A stretch of 64,000 nucleotides of DNA, from NCBI GenBank assembly GCA_905250025.1, contig CAJNOJ010000110.1, forward strand, positions 1 through 64,000. Reading direction: 5' to 3'. Origin of the DNA: Adineta ricciae. Its lineage: Eukaryota; Rotifera; Eurotatoria; Adinetida; Adinetidae. This document shows positions 25,252 through 35,369 of the stretch, one piece after another (the first letter of the stretch is position 1; each line of letters opens with the position of its first letter). The notes under the pieces are model-generated. The model was not told where the DNA came from. It saw only the letters and a list, made by a program, of their open reading frames with translations, and made no database searches. Made by a program: the position numbers and the translations under genes.

Positions 25252-26085
25252 TTAGTTATCTGAATCATTTTTCATGTCATTAGCAAAATTTTCCGTAGAT
25301 AATTGTTTAACCACATTCAATTTAACCAAATTTTGACGTTCCGTATTCGCATCATATTCCTGTTTATCTCGTTTCCAACACTTGTAGTAAAGATAAGCAT
25401 CCAGCAAATAAATAAGATCACCAAAGATTTGTAATATAACTACACCATTTGGATATGCAACATTGAAATCAACATAAAAACGATAAGCTAACGATGTTGC
25501 ACACAAGTAGATGACATTACCAATAAAGTACAATAGATGAGCCCACATACATACGTCCTAAAACGAAGATGGATATGCTTACGTACTTTTGCTCACTTTG
25601 TATTTACGCACCTGAGCTACACAACCACGTTTCGGATTTCGTGCACCTTGTCTGCGCAATGCCATACGCCATCCGAGAAATATCAAACTTGATTCAGTGA
25701 GAAATGCTAATATTGCGAAAAAATTCAACAATAATGTTGTTTTGATATACTTAAGTTGATGAAAAGCCAATGTTGCACCGAGTAAGTAAAGATAACAACC
25801 TACATTTTGAAACATACAGGCGATTAATTCAGCGCGATAATGTATCGGTTCATTTTCATCTTCACGTAGTTTCACTGCGTATACATACCAATCGATCGCG
25901 TATAGAATAGCACCCAGAGCAAATAAAATAGCAAGGAAAACATAAATCAAATTCGAAAGATCATTCTGAAATCCACTAAATAGATAATTCGTTGAATCTA
26001 TTGTTAGATATCCAAACATCCCAAGAATGTAGATAGCATTAGCCCAATAGTTCCAGTACAAAGGTGAGACAACTGTTGATGGCAT
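25252..26085 (-). CDS. Multi-pass membrane protein of unknown family
   Basis: Two exons (intron about 25560-25611) encode about 260 residues. Six or seven hydrophobic spans are visible, starting with YWANAIYILGMFGYLTI. Span-loop patterns recur: FQNVGCYLYLLGATLAF in the middle and AHLLYFIGNVIYLCATSLAY further on look like repeats of one two-helix unit. The C-terminus is charged and cytoplasmic-looking (YYKCWKRDKQEYDANTERQN). There is no signal peptide. I do not recognise the family. The internal repetition suggests an old tandem duplication. The start is the ATG of MPSTVVSPLYW. Confidence 0.75.
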
Positions 26086-26399
26086 TATTAATCAATAGGA
26101 GATGTTAATTTATCGAATCGAAACTGCGATACTTTCTTCGATAGAACTATGAATGAGACTATCGAACTCATATTTTGCTCTTTTAGTTCTTTCTACGCAG
26201 TCGAAACTCGTTTACAACAGCTTGAGATGTGTTTCATAGATCATTAGATATTCGAATACTGTTAAAACAGATCGATTATCGTATCGGAAAAATAAAATAT
26301 TTACTTGAAAAAGAAGAAAAAAAAATAGGAGAAAAACAGTCCTCGAAAAACGAAACCTTTCAATCATCCGTGATTGTGTTGCAGACGCGCACACATTTT
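26086..26399. other. Spacer between two minus-strand genes
   Basis: Promoter side of the membrane protein gene and the 3' side of the GCDH gene. Frames here are short and not credible. Confidence 0.4.
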
Positions 26400-28119
26400 T
26401 CACATTGCTGTCTTTGCTGTTGAGGAGGTGAATGCTTGTAAGCCGGTTATAGCTCGACCGAGGATCAAGGCATGAATGTCGTGTGTGCCTTCATAAGTGT
26501 TCACTGCTTCTAAATTCATCACATGTCGAATAATATGATACTCATCAGAGATTCCATTTCCACCAAGAACGTCTCGGCATTGACGAGCAATGTCAAGTGC
26601 TTTACCACAGGAATTTCGTTTGATTAACGAGATCATTTCAGGCGCTGCTCTAGAAGAGAATAATCAACAAAATAGTGTGTTAATTTCAATGTGATGTGTG
26701 CAGATACCGATTTTCATCTTTCAAACGACCCACACGTAAACAGGCTTGAAGACCAATCGAAATCTCGGTTAATGCATCAGCAAATTTCTTTTGGATCAAT
26801 TGAGTTTGTGCCAATGGTCGGCCGAATTGTTTCCTATTGAAAAAATATCACTGATTTTGAAGCCTGCGTATATCAATCGTTTCTTACCGTTCAATAGTAT
26901 ATTGTCGCGCAGTATGTAAACAGAATTCAGCAGCACCTAATGCACCCCAGCCAATACCATATCGGGCGTTATTTAAACAACCGAACGGACCCTAATGGTA
27001 AAAGAATCCATGTAATAACGAACTCGTTTTTCGATTAACTGTTATTCTTACTTTCAAACCTTTAACTTTGGGCAATAGATTTGCTTTCGGTACATGAACA
27101 TCATCCATAGCAATCTGGCCAGTAATCGAAGCACGCAGCGAAAATTTGCCTTCAATTTTTGGTGTACTGAATCCTTTCATTGATCTTTCCAAAATGAATC
27201 CACGAATTTCGTTATCGTCACATTTAGCCCAGACAACAGCAACATCAGCAATAGGAGAGTTTGTAATCCTGAAAATGCTATTTTCATATATATTTCTCGC
27301 AAGGAACTAGAACAAACCAAGATTTTGTGCCATTTAAGATGTACACTTGTTGTTTTTCATCCCATCTTGCTCGAGTTTCCATTGAACCGGGATCCGAACC
27401 ATGATTTGGTTCTGTCAATCCAAAACAACCGATCAATTCGCCTGTAGCTAGTTTAGGTAAATATTTTTCTTTTTGTTCCTCTGATCCATATTCATTAATT
27501 GGGAACATAACAAGTGACGATTGGACACTAAATGCCGAACGATAACCACTATCAACGCTAAAAAATCAACACACGAAGTTATCTTTCGATAAATATCTCA
27601 TCTTGCTTTTACCGCTCAACTTCTCGAGCTAATAAGCCATATCCAACATATGAAATACCAGCACATCCATAGCCTAAATTACCATCGAACATAGAATCTG
27701 TTGAAAGAAAAGCAGGAAATTGTTACCATGAATCGTAGGACCGAGAACACCGATTTCTCCTAGTTCGCGCATGATTTCCGGATGAAAAACTACAGTATTC
27801 AAATGTAAACAAAGAGATTCGACTGGAGGAATGTTCCATACTTTCTTTTCGGTTGGCTTCAATAATTCTTGGCATTAATTTTTCTTCGCAATAGCTGCGA
27901 AATTGATCACGTACCAATCGTTCATCGTCAGTTAGTTGAGATTCCAGGTCAAGTGCATCTTCGTAGTTAAATCGAGTTTCTACAATCACACACAAATAAT
28001 CACGGAAAAAACAACACAACAATTCTTACTTGTCGATGCATTCTGTAATTGAACGGTAAACGATGGTTTTAAACATCGACGAATGATAGAAAATGTTCGA
28101 CTATTAATACTATTGAGCA
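26400..28119 (-). CDS. GCDH: Glutaryl-CoA dehydrogenase, mitochondrial
   Basis: An FAD acyl-CoA dehydrogenase that oxidises and decarboxylates glutaryl-CoA to crotonyl-CoA in lysine and tryptophan breakdown, in the mitochondrial matrix. The N-terminus [18 protein letters not shown] is a typical targeting peptide. Conserved stretches include [20 protein letters not shown] (FAD and substrate binding), [37 protein letters not shown], and [20 protein letters not shown] with the catalytic Glu in YEGTHD. About eight exons with short introns. The start is 106 bases downstream of the TMEM234 stop on the same strand, and TTCTTTCAG lies six bases before the start codon, so the two could form a trans-spliced pair. 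Confidence 0.97.
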
Positions 28120-28224
28120 TCGTGATCTGAAAGAATGTTCTATTATTGCAGTCGTCAAAACAAAAGTCGCGTAAGAAGTTTTATATTTATGTACACTTAT
28201 TTGTATCACAGATAAAAAGAAACT

Positions 28225-28752
28225 CTAATGAGGTTTGGAAATGACGCATAGAGCTACTCCGCTTGTCACACATAACATGCCGAGAAGAAATCCTAAAACA
28301 AAACAGAACACTCCAAATGATCTGAACATTTCATTGTTTGTTTACGAGAATTCAAAAGCTGTGGACGCGAGATAACATCACAAAGATAGGTAATCAGGAG
28401 TGTTAACGCATTCGTCACAGGTACAGCAGTTGAAAAATCTAATTGAAGAACTGTATTCAACCTAATGATTCCAATGAAATTTTTTATACCAGTTTTTGCC
28501 AGACTGTAATAATAGAGTACCGAACCAAGTTGATTCAATAGAAATGGAATCCAATACTAGAGGAAATATGTCTATTTTAATCAAGAAAATCTAGCAATCT
28601 ACTTGCGCATTTGTAAAAAAATACCAAATTTCAGCAGCGAATTGTTTTAATCGATTATCGTACTGGATTCTTTGCAAACCTGTCGAACCTTGTTTCAAAA
28701 ACCAATTCGTTATACCCCATATAAATGCAGTGGCGATACAAAGTACAAACAT
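28225..28752 (-). CDS. TMEM234: TMEM234-like small membrane protein
   Basis: Four short exons. The spliced protein starts MFVLCIATAFIWGITNWFLK, continues STGLQRIQ, then FLLNQLGSVLYYYSLAKT, DFSTAVPVTNALTLLITYL, and ends VTSGVALCVISKPH. This order matches TMEM234 (human C1orf91), a four-span protein of the drug/metabolite-transporter-like fold: the human protein has LLLNQCGSLLYYLTLAST and TLAVPICNSL in the same places. Its role is poorly known; work in fish and mouse links it to the kidney filtration barrier. Internal introns lie at about 28562-28605 and 28405-28485. It is upstream of and in line with GCDH. Confidence 0.85.
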
Positions 28753-29662
28753 GGCTTTGGCACGAAAATCAAACTAATTTACGTAACCGTACGGCTGCAG
28801 AAGGAATAGAACATATGTACATGTACACACCCATCCTATTGACTCATTTTGAAGCGCCATCTGGCGAACAAATCTGATTAAATTCGATCGTTTCGGTTAA
28901 TTTTTTTGTAGAATAGACATGAAATTTTTACCACAAGAAAAAATATATATGCACAAGAAGAGGTCAGTCAAAAAACTGGATATCTCAATGAAGACGACAC
29001 GACGAATCATTTGCTGATATGCATTTCATGACGTGTATCTCAGTCTGAATCTGAGAGTTTGAACGGAAAAGATTACCGAATAGCATTTGTCAAAATTTAA
29101 ACAATAAACTTCTAGAATATCGACGCAAAAAAGAACTTGTGCTATCAAACTTCATGTTTATTTTATTTTCACATCATTTTATGACTCATAGTCGACAATA
29201 AATGATTATGTGATTAAAAACACAGAACGGAAACGTTGACATGTCCTGAGTTGACGTGGAATGTCTGATATATTTTTGTTCGGCGTTGAGCAAAAGAACG
29301 CCTGAGAATTAACACCCTCTCTCGTAGAGTTTTCAAAGGATCACCATGGTAAAAACTGTTTGTTAACTATGTAGATGATATATATATTCTCATATCCAAC
29401 TTATTGTTACGTGAAGTTCTGCTCAAACTGTCGCCTTTCTTTTGCTGGAGTATAAAGCATGAAAAAAATGATCGAATGAAAAGAAACGAAAAAAGAAAAG
29501 AAAATGTGACCTTGTTTATGCATTTTTTACCAATGTGGCAAGCAAGAAAACGTGTCCAACATTCTTTTTACTGAATATAAAACAACGAGTTACAAACAAC
29601 TGCTTTTGATTATGCCAAATAGTCAATCTCCATGTTAATTAGAAGAAATAATTCGAACTTGA
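28753..29662. other. Intergenic stretch with shared upstream region
   Basis: About 900 bases between divergent genes (TMEM234 on minus, phosphate carrier on plus). Contains AT-rich DNA and no credible frames. Confidence 0.4.
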
Positions 29663-31181
29663 ATGAACCGTAAGTTGATTTACTTCCTAGTTAGTCGCTT
29701 TTTGTATACTTTCTTTTGTATTGATATAAGTACCTGTAGAGACTATTCTTATCAACAGAAAAATCTTATGCGCATGCATTCATATCGAACAAACTTTTTA
29801 CTTACAGTAATACATGCATTGATTATTATTCCATATAAATATGTGGTAATGTTGGTTGTTTTCATGTTTAACATTGAATTAATTCATCGAGTTTATAGAG
29901 AAGGATAACAACTCGGATAATCGTGACGTTCAGTGATCACAACAGGCCGAAATCTCCGAAAAATAAATGTATAAAAGACAAGCGATTCGTAACAGACTCA
30001 TGATTTCCTTTCCCTCTACATAGATTCATACAGTTGTGAAATCGGTTCCGTGAAATATTATCTCTACTGTGGTATTAGTGGTTTATTAAGTTGTGCTATA
30101 ACACATACAGCAGTTGTGCCTTTGGTAAAAGAAAAGAATTGTTTCGATATCATTCAATTCTTCTGTGACGTTTGTATTCTAGGATTTGATCAAATGCCGT
30201 TTACAAGTAAAACCTCAGAAATATGAAAATCTCATTCGTGCGTTTCAAGTAACGATTGCGTATGTTACTGTTGAAAACTATTTCCATGAATGAGATTTAT
30301 TTCGCTTTCAGGGAGGAAAGTATCTTTAGTCTAACGAAAGGTTGGGCGCCAACATTCATTGGTTACTCATTGCAAGGCTTCGGAAAATTTGGTTTCTATG
30401 AAATCTTAAAGAATTTTTACAGTGTGATCCTTGGTGAACAAAATGCTTATCTTTATCGAACCTTGGTGTATTTATTAGCGAGTGCGTCAGCAGAATTTCT
30501 TGCTGATGTTGCTTTAGCACCGTGGGAGGCTATCAAAGTGCGTATTCAAACACAAGATAATTGGGCATCGACATTACAGCAAGGTTTACCGAAATTCTAC
30601 GGTATTTTAACATTCAAACGTATTCTTTCATCAAATTCACATGTCTTGTTTATTTTCTTTTAGCCGAAGAAGGCCTCGCAGGGTATGAATGAAAGATGTA
30701 ACATATAGATGTACTTACAATTTGTTTACTTAGTTTGTACAAAGGTCTTGTACCATTATGGCTTCGTCAGATTCCGTATACCATGATGAAATTTGCATGT
30801 TTTGAACGAACTAAAGAAGTACTTTACAAATATCTTTTACGGAAACGTCCTGAACGGCGGACAAAGAAGGAAGAACTTGGGATAACTTTCCTAGCTGGAT
30901 ATGTCGCTGGTATATTTTGTGCAATTATCAGCCATCCAGCTGACACGATTGTATCCAAGTTAAATAACGAAAAAGGTTTGGGTTTGTTCGATGCAATACG
31001 ACGTGTTGGCTTCGCTGGTAATGAGTTGAAGTATAAATGTATAAAACTTGACTATTCTCGCGCGTATTTAGGATTATGGAAGGGACTTGGACCACGCATT
31101 TTTATAGTGGGAACATTGAGTGCTATACAGTTGTTCTTTTATGATACGGCAAAAGTGATACTCGGTGTGCCACGAATGTGA
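29663..31181 (+). CDS. SLC25A3: Mitochondrial phosphate carrier
   Basis: Imports phosphate with a proton into the mitochondrial matrix for ATP synthesis. The three carrier repeats are present: PLDLIKCR in repeat 1, PWEAIKVR in repeat 2 and SHPADTIVSKL in repeat 3. Other conserved segments are YSCEIGSVKYYLYCG, KGWAPTFIGYSLQGFGKFGF, YTMMKFACFERT and WKGLGPRIFIVGTLSA, as in SLC25A3. Exon order from 30024 is certain, including a 19-base microexon at 30664-30682. The first exon is my inference: ATG AAC C (29663-29669) followed by donor GTAAGT joins in phase to 30024, giving MNHSYSCEIGS. An in-frame TGA just before that ATG limits it. The product would lack the cleaved presequence of the mammalian protein. 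AATAAA at 31260-31265. Confidence 0.93.
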
Positions 31182-31462
31182 ATTCCCAAGTTCAAGATTT
31201 CTTTCATTGGTGATAGAATCAATCTTTTTGTTTCTGTATATGTTCTGAATTGTTTATTGAATAAACACAATCAAGAAAACATGAGTTTGCCTCTTTTTCG
31301 ACTTTGAATTCAAAATGTGGAACGCATAGATCAAGTCGATATTCTCTTGAATGTGATTATTTTATTTTACGTAAAACATGCACATGAAGATGAAATTTCC
31401 AAAAGTTTTTCTTTTGTAAATGAAGAAAAAACAAACGAAGCCTTCACTCAGGATGATTTTCA

Positions 31463-31878
31463 TTACATCAAATCAATTTTTTCTACTTTTATGTCAACCA
31501 TATCACCATAACCCTTTGTCAATACAGGAACATTCGAACTGGTTATGAATCGTGTTTTACCATCGGCAACAATTCGTACTCGTAAGGAATAATTCGACGA
31601 TTTTTCCACATCTTTCTCATCGTATTCAAGAGTAAATGTGATTGGGAAGGTTTGCTTTTGATTTTCTAAGATTAGTTTGGATATTGTATGGAATCGACGT
31701 ATATACGGACCGTCTTGAGAAGCGATATCTGAAATGAAATTAATTACTGGTGCATCAGCAATCAATTGATCTTACCTGTTAATGTCATATCATCGAGATA
31801 AATGAGAATTTTATGATTATCATTGAGAACTTCATTGTGTTTTTCATAGTCAATCGTACCTTCAATACGTCTGACCAT
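31463..31878 (-). CDS. YbaY/YscW-like domain protein, bacterial-type
   Basis: Two exons joined by a short intron (about 31730-31777) encode about 124 residues. The layout matches the YbaY family (type III secretion lipoprotein chaperone YscW fold): an initial IEGTIDYEKHN strand, ILIYLDDMTLTDIASQDGPY (YbaY: LEDVSLADAPA), FPITFTLEYDEKDVEKSSNY and SLRVRIVADGKTRFITSS, ending in a tail after TKGYGDMVDIKV. In bacteria this fold is usually a periplasmic lipoprotein; here there is no lipobox and no signal peptide from the chosen ATG. The intron shows it lives in a eukaryotic genome. A bacterial source is inference. It lies next to the guanine deaminase, another bacterial-type gene. Confidence 0.72.
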
Positions 31879-33222
31879 TTTAAGTTTCGAAGGCGACTGA
31901 TGAAATCTGAAATTGAAACAGCTGATGTGAGAAATGTGATTTGAACGAAAATGGACATATATATATATGTGTGTGTGTATGTCCTCGAAAAGGAACCGGA
32001 AACTTCGATTTCGATCGGCATCGATCATAGGAAAAGGTAGATTTCATATAAGTTTTCTGTTTTTTGATGCGCAAAAGTGAATGTGTTAGATCATCTGCTG
32101 ACTTCTTTCACTTTATGAAGCAATTTTGGAGAAAAATACTAGCCATTTCTCTTTTTGTTGTCTTGCATTCAATTCATTTTGAAGAATCTCTTGAAATTAG
32201 ATTTCAATTTGTCACTCTAGGAAATACTTGATGAGCATGAAGTGTGACAGAGCAGTATTTCAGAAGATATTTCATTAGAAGATTCATCAAAGAAACTTCT
32301 CGAATTTGCGCACTATTATTAAACTTGGAAATTTTCACAGGACATGTTATTGATAACAGCAAGCAAAGGATTAATCAATCGATGAAAAACAAATTTCACC
32401 TAGATAATTCTGTTTTCGTCAGTGCATATGATTCGGTCACAGACGTGAAATATATAACATGTGGTGAAGATCACATCGAGTGTAAAATATGTCTTATCGA
32501 AGGCGGGTTTTGTGAAGCATTGGTATCTTCCGATAGATTGTAAAAGGTTTGTTAACGGTTGTTCAAGTATGACTGATCGATCTCGACATGGTCGATCAGA
32601 CGAGTCGTTCAGAACATTTATGCTATTCTATATTTTGAATTAAGATGGAATTGTTTTCCTTTAATTCTTCCGAGACACATTCAGTACGTGAAATTAACCT
32701 ACTAATGCACTATTCGAATAAGAATTGTGTCTACGGAATATGTCCTCGTAGTTAAAAATATTTTTGTTTTTTGTATTTGGCCGGTGAAGGGCAAGCGTGA
32801 TTAAGATTTGAATACTGAGCTTGAAGGACATCTACGAAAGAAAAGACAAAATTATGTTTTTCGACAAACATGAAGACTGAAGCGATATAGTTTGGTTTTT
32901 ACATCGCATGACTGACTTTGAAGCAAGATCGAGCGTGTTACCTGGTAAAGCAAAAGTAAACAATAATATCGCGTGCGAAAACTTCTTTATCTTTATTGAC
33001 TTTAATGTAAGGTGTAACTTTTATCTAGATATGTTGGTGCATTCAGTCGTCGACAGAGAATGTGTCAAGTGATGTACTTCAAATACAGTTTGTTTTCAAT
33101 AGAACATGAAAGAATTCTCGTGTTTTCCCTCGTTTTTTTTTAATAAGAATAGCATGTTTTGTTAGTTGTGGTCGAAAATCTATCATTTGTTCGATCAGTT
33201 TTAGACTTATTTTTATCGAACT
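31879..33222. other. Intergenic stretch between YbaY-like gene and guanine deaminase
   Basis: About 1.3 kb. A frame at about 32244-32543 (+) lacks an ATG start and a recognisable family. A short TG/TA repeat sits near 31955-31980. The two neighbouring genes diverge, so both promoters should be here. Confidence 0.4.
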
Positions 33223-33900
33223 ATGGAGGAACACGGAATGTTCGTTGAAACGAATGTGAAAGAAAATGAACGAAATGAACATGAAGAATACCTTCGTACG
33301 GCTATTCAAGTATGAATTGACTACGACTATCTTTGTTTCTGTTGATGAAATATGTATTCATTTAGTTAGCAGAGCAGAACGTGCAAAACGGACTAGGTGG
33401 TCCATTTGGCGGTGAGAATCTCTTTTTGATTATGTATTCACTTGCAAATCGAGTGTTTGTTTAGCGGTTGTCTGCAAAGATGGAGTTGTAGTTGCGAAAG
33501 GTGCGAATAAAGTGGTGCCAAGTTGTGATCCAACAGCGCATGCGGAAATGGTAGCCATTCGACTTGCCTGTCAAGAATTGAAAACACATAATCTGGAAGG
33601 ATGTGTTATATACTGTTCTTGTGAACCATGTCCAATGTGCTTAGGTGCGATTTACTGGGCACACCTTGATCACATTTACTTCGCACATTCAAAATCTGAT
33701 GCTAAAGATAGTAAGTGAAAATGTCCATATGAAGTGCATAGGAACTGTTTATTTTCCTAGTTGGATTCGATGATCATTTCATCTACGAAGAATTAGCACG
33801 TGAGTTACATGAAAGACGTGTTGGCATCACACAATTACTCAAAGATGAATCGAAGGCTTTCTCCATGTGGAAAGACTGTCATACGAAAGTTCACTATTAA
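33223..33900 (+). CDS. guaD: Guanine deaminase of the bacterial GuaD (cytidine-deaminase fold) type
   Basis: Converts guanine to xanthine. Four exons (introns about 33309-33364, 33411-33465 and 33710-33760) give about 173 residues. Zinc ligands are in HAEMVAI and CEPCPMCLGAIYWA. The stretches GLGGPFGAVV, SCEPCPMCLGAIYWAHLDH and GFDDHFIYEEL match Bacillus GuaD rather than tRNA adenosine deaminases, which have EPCxMCAGA. The C-terminus ends in HY, and in GuaD an aromatic C-terminus packs on the active site. The usual animal guanine deaminase belongs to the unrelated amidohydrolase family, so this is a bacterial-type enzyme carrying introns. It converges on HIU hydrolase (stop codons 80 bases apart) with urate oxidase just beyond, forming a purine-breakdown cluster. 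Confidence 0.88.
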
Positions 33901-33980
33901 TGTGTAATAGTTTTATCTTTTTCTTTTTATTACTAAATGTCAAGTATAAACGAAAAGATAAAAGAAAAACAAAACGTTTT

Positions 33981-34310
33981 CTATGATCCTCGATAAGTAC
34001 TATAACCGAATTTGTTAAGTAAAAGTGGGACATGGTAATGGGCGGAGTCTTTGGTACAAAATTCGATTGTGACAGAAGGATAGAACCCATCAGGCATATA
34101 CGATGCAATATCGAAGATGATTCGCCATCGACCAGCTTGCCATTTGTCTGCAGGCACGAGATCGACAGCACGACCATCAGTGTTTGTGTTCGCTGTTGTT
34201 GGCATCGGCACCCATTCTCCATTCAGAAGATTCTCAACTCGGACCGGAACATTCGCAGCTGGTCGACCACAAGATAAATCCAAAATATGTGTTGTTAGAG
34301 TTTTAGTCAT
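33981..34310 (-). CDS. URAH: 5-hydroxyisourate hydrolase (transthyretin-like)
   Basis: Hydrolyses 5-hydroxyisourate, the product of urate oxidase, to OHCU. A single exon gives 109 residues, the usual length. Signatures: LTTHILDLSCGRPAANVPV at the start with the catalytic His in THILD, the Arg-bearing TDGRAVDLVP, HYHVPLLLNKFGYSTYRGS at the end with a second His, and the C-terminal YRGS that separates the enzyme from the hormone carrier transthyretin. No peroxisomal signal is seen (it ends RGS). It lies directly behind urate oxidase on the same strand with 110 bases between. TTTCTAG abuts the ATG, which suggests an acceptor for trans-splicing or for an unseen 5' exon. Confidence 0.97.
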   Translation of the reverse strand: MTKTLTTHILDLSCGRPAANVPVRVENLLNGEWVPMPTTANTNTDGRAVDLVPADKWQAGRWRIIFDIASYMPDGFYPSVTIEFCTKDSAHYHVPLLLNKFGYSTYRGS

Positions 34311-34419
34311 CTAGAAATTTATTAGATAGGAAAAACGGTTTGACTTAATCTTAAAAGACAAAAAACAATGAACTTGTCAGATAAAAGAAAAACATCTCTT
34401 TTGGCCAGCTCGAAAGTTC

Positions 34420-35369
34420 TTAAAGCTTGGATGTAAGAGCGCTCTTTACTATTGATCGATTGATGGTACATTGAATATAACCATGAGGATCGTCGATGGG
34501 CATGAAGATTTCATTCTTGTTTTGTTCACCAAAACGGGTTAAATCGACCGGTAAACAATGAACGTTTGGCATTGTTAAATGAATTTGGCTGATCGTTGGA
34601 ACACGTTCCAGAACATATTTGCCCATTGCATGAAGTGTATGTTGAACACTTTCGGAGTCGTGATCGGAGAAAACATCGAGCATGCCCGAACGAATTTGTT
34701 GACGTGTTCTATCAAAGTCAAGAATTGATGCGGCATCCTCGTAGGTCCATTTAGCTGTAATAGCTGTGCCGAAAAGTCGATCTCTCGAGTCGGTTAACGT
34801 AGTCAATGCATCACGATAAAAATTTGTAAAACTCGTTTTGGCTGTTTTCATTACCACCAAATCTTTGAGACCAGAAACAATCGAGAAGGCGCCATGTCGG
34901 GAACGTCTAACAGTAGTGAATTGCACTTCCTGAGTTGCTTGAACGAACGATGTTGGATGACGACTGTTGTTCGAAGTAACCATATGTGACCATTCTTTAC
35001 GTTCGACTCGTACTTGTGCACCTGCTATTTGAGAATGATGTTCAATTAAATAGTTGACAAGTTCCTTGGCAAAATCTTCAATCGTTATTGTGCGTGTGCG
35101 CGAAGCGACGTAGTAAACTAAAAATAGACGAAAGCACGGCTAGTATCTAGTCGAAGGTGTGGTATCAAATGGATTTTACCAGTGTTTTTCATGGTATCGG
35201 TCGGTAAAACTTTGGTATTGTCGCCATCCACATAGCTGCTAACGAAATCACCATCAATGAGAACACGCACTGTCCATTCGTCGAACGTGTCACCATTGTA
35301 AGGTGAACGACGAACTCGTACGACGCGAACACCTTCTTTACCATAGCGATTGGGGCCTACGCTTGCCAT
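34420..35369 (-). CDS. UOX: Urate oxidase (uricase), peroxisomal
   Basis: Oxidises urate to 5-hydroxyisourate. Two exons (intron about 35118-35180) give about 295 residues, the usual length. Conserved segments: NRYGKEGVRVVRVRR with the catalytic Lys region, LPTDTMKNTVYYVASR with the catalytic Thr, VSGLKDLVVMKTAKTSF, FYRDALTTL and ISQIHLTMPNVHCLPVDL. The end is ALTSKL, a PTS1 peroxisome signal. The C-terminal block LTRFGEQNKNEIFMPIDDPH looks closer to bacterial uricases (FGxxNPNEVF) than to vertebrate ones (VYVPQDNPNG); this is from memory and needs a tree. It is upstream of HIU hydrolase on the same strand, and the two act in sequence. Confidence 0.97.

Noticed and set aside
28890-28930. AATTTTTTTG, resembling an Sm-binding site of a snRNA
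   Set aside because: No snRNA-like helices or conserved snRNA sequence around it.
32244-32643. Plus-strand frame of about 99 codons before the deaminase
   Set aside because: No ATG start, no family, and no splice support.
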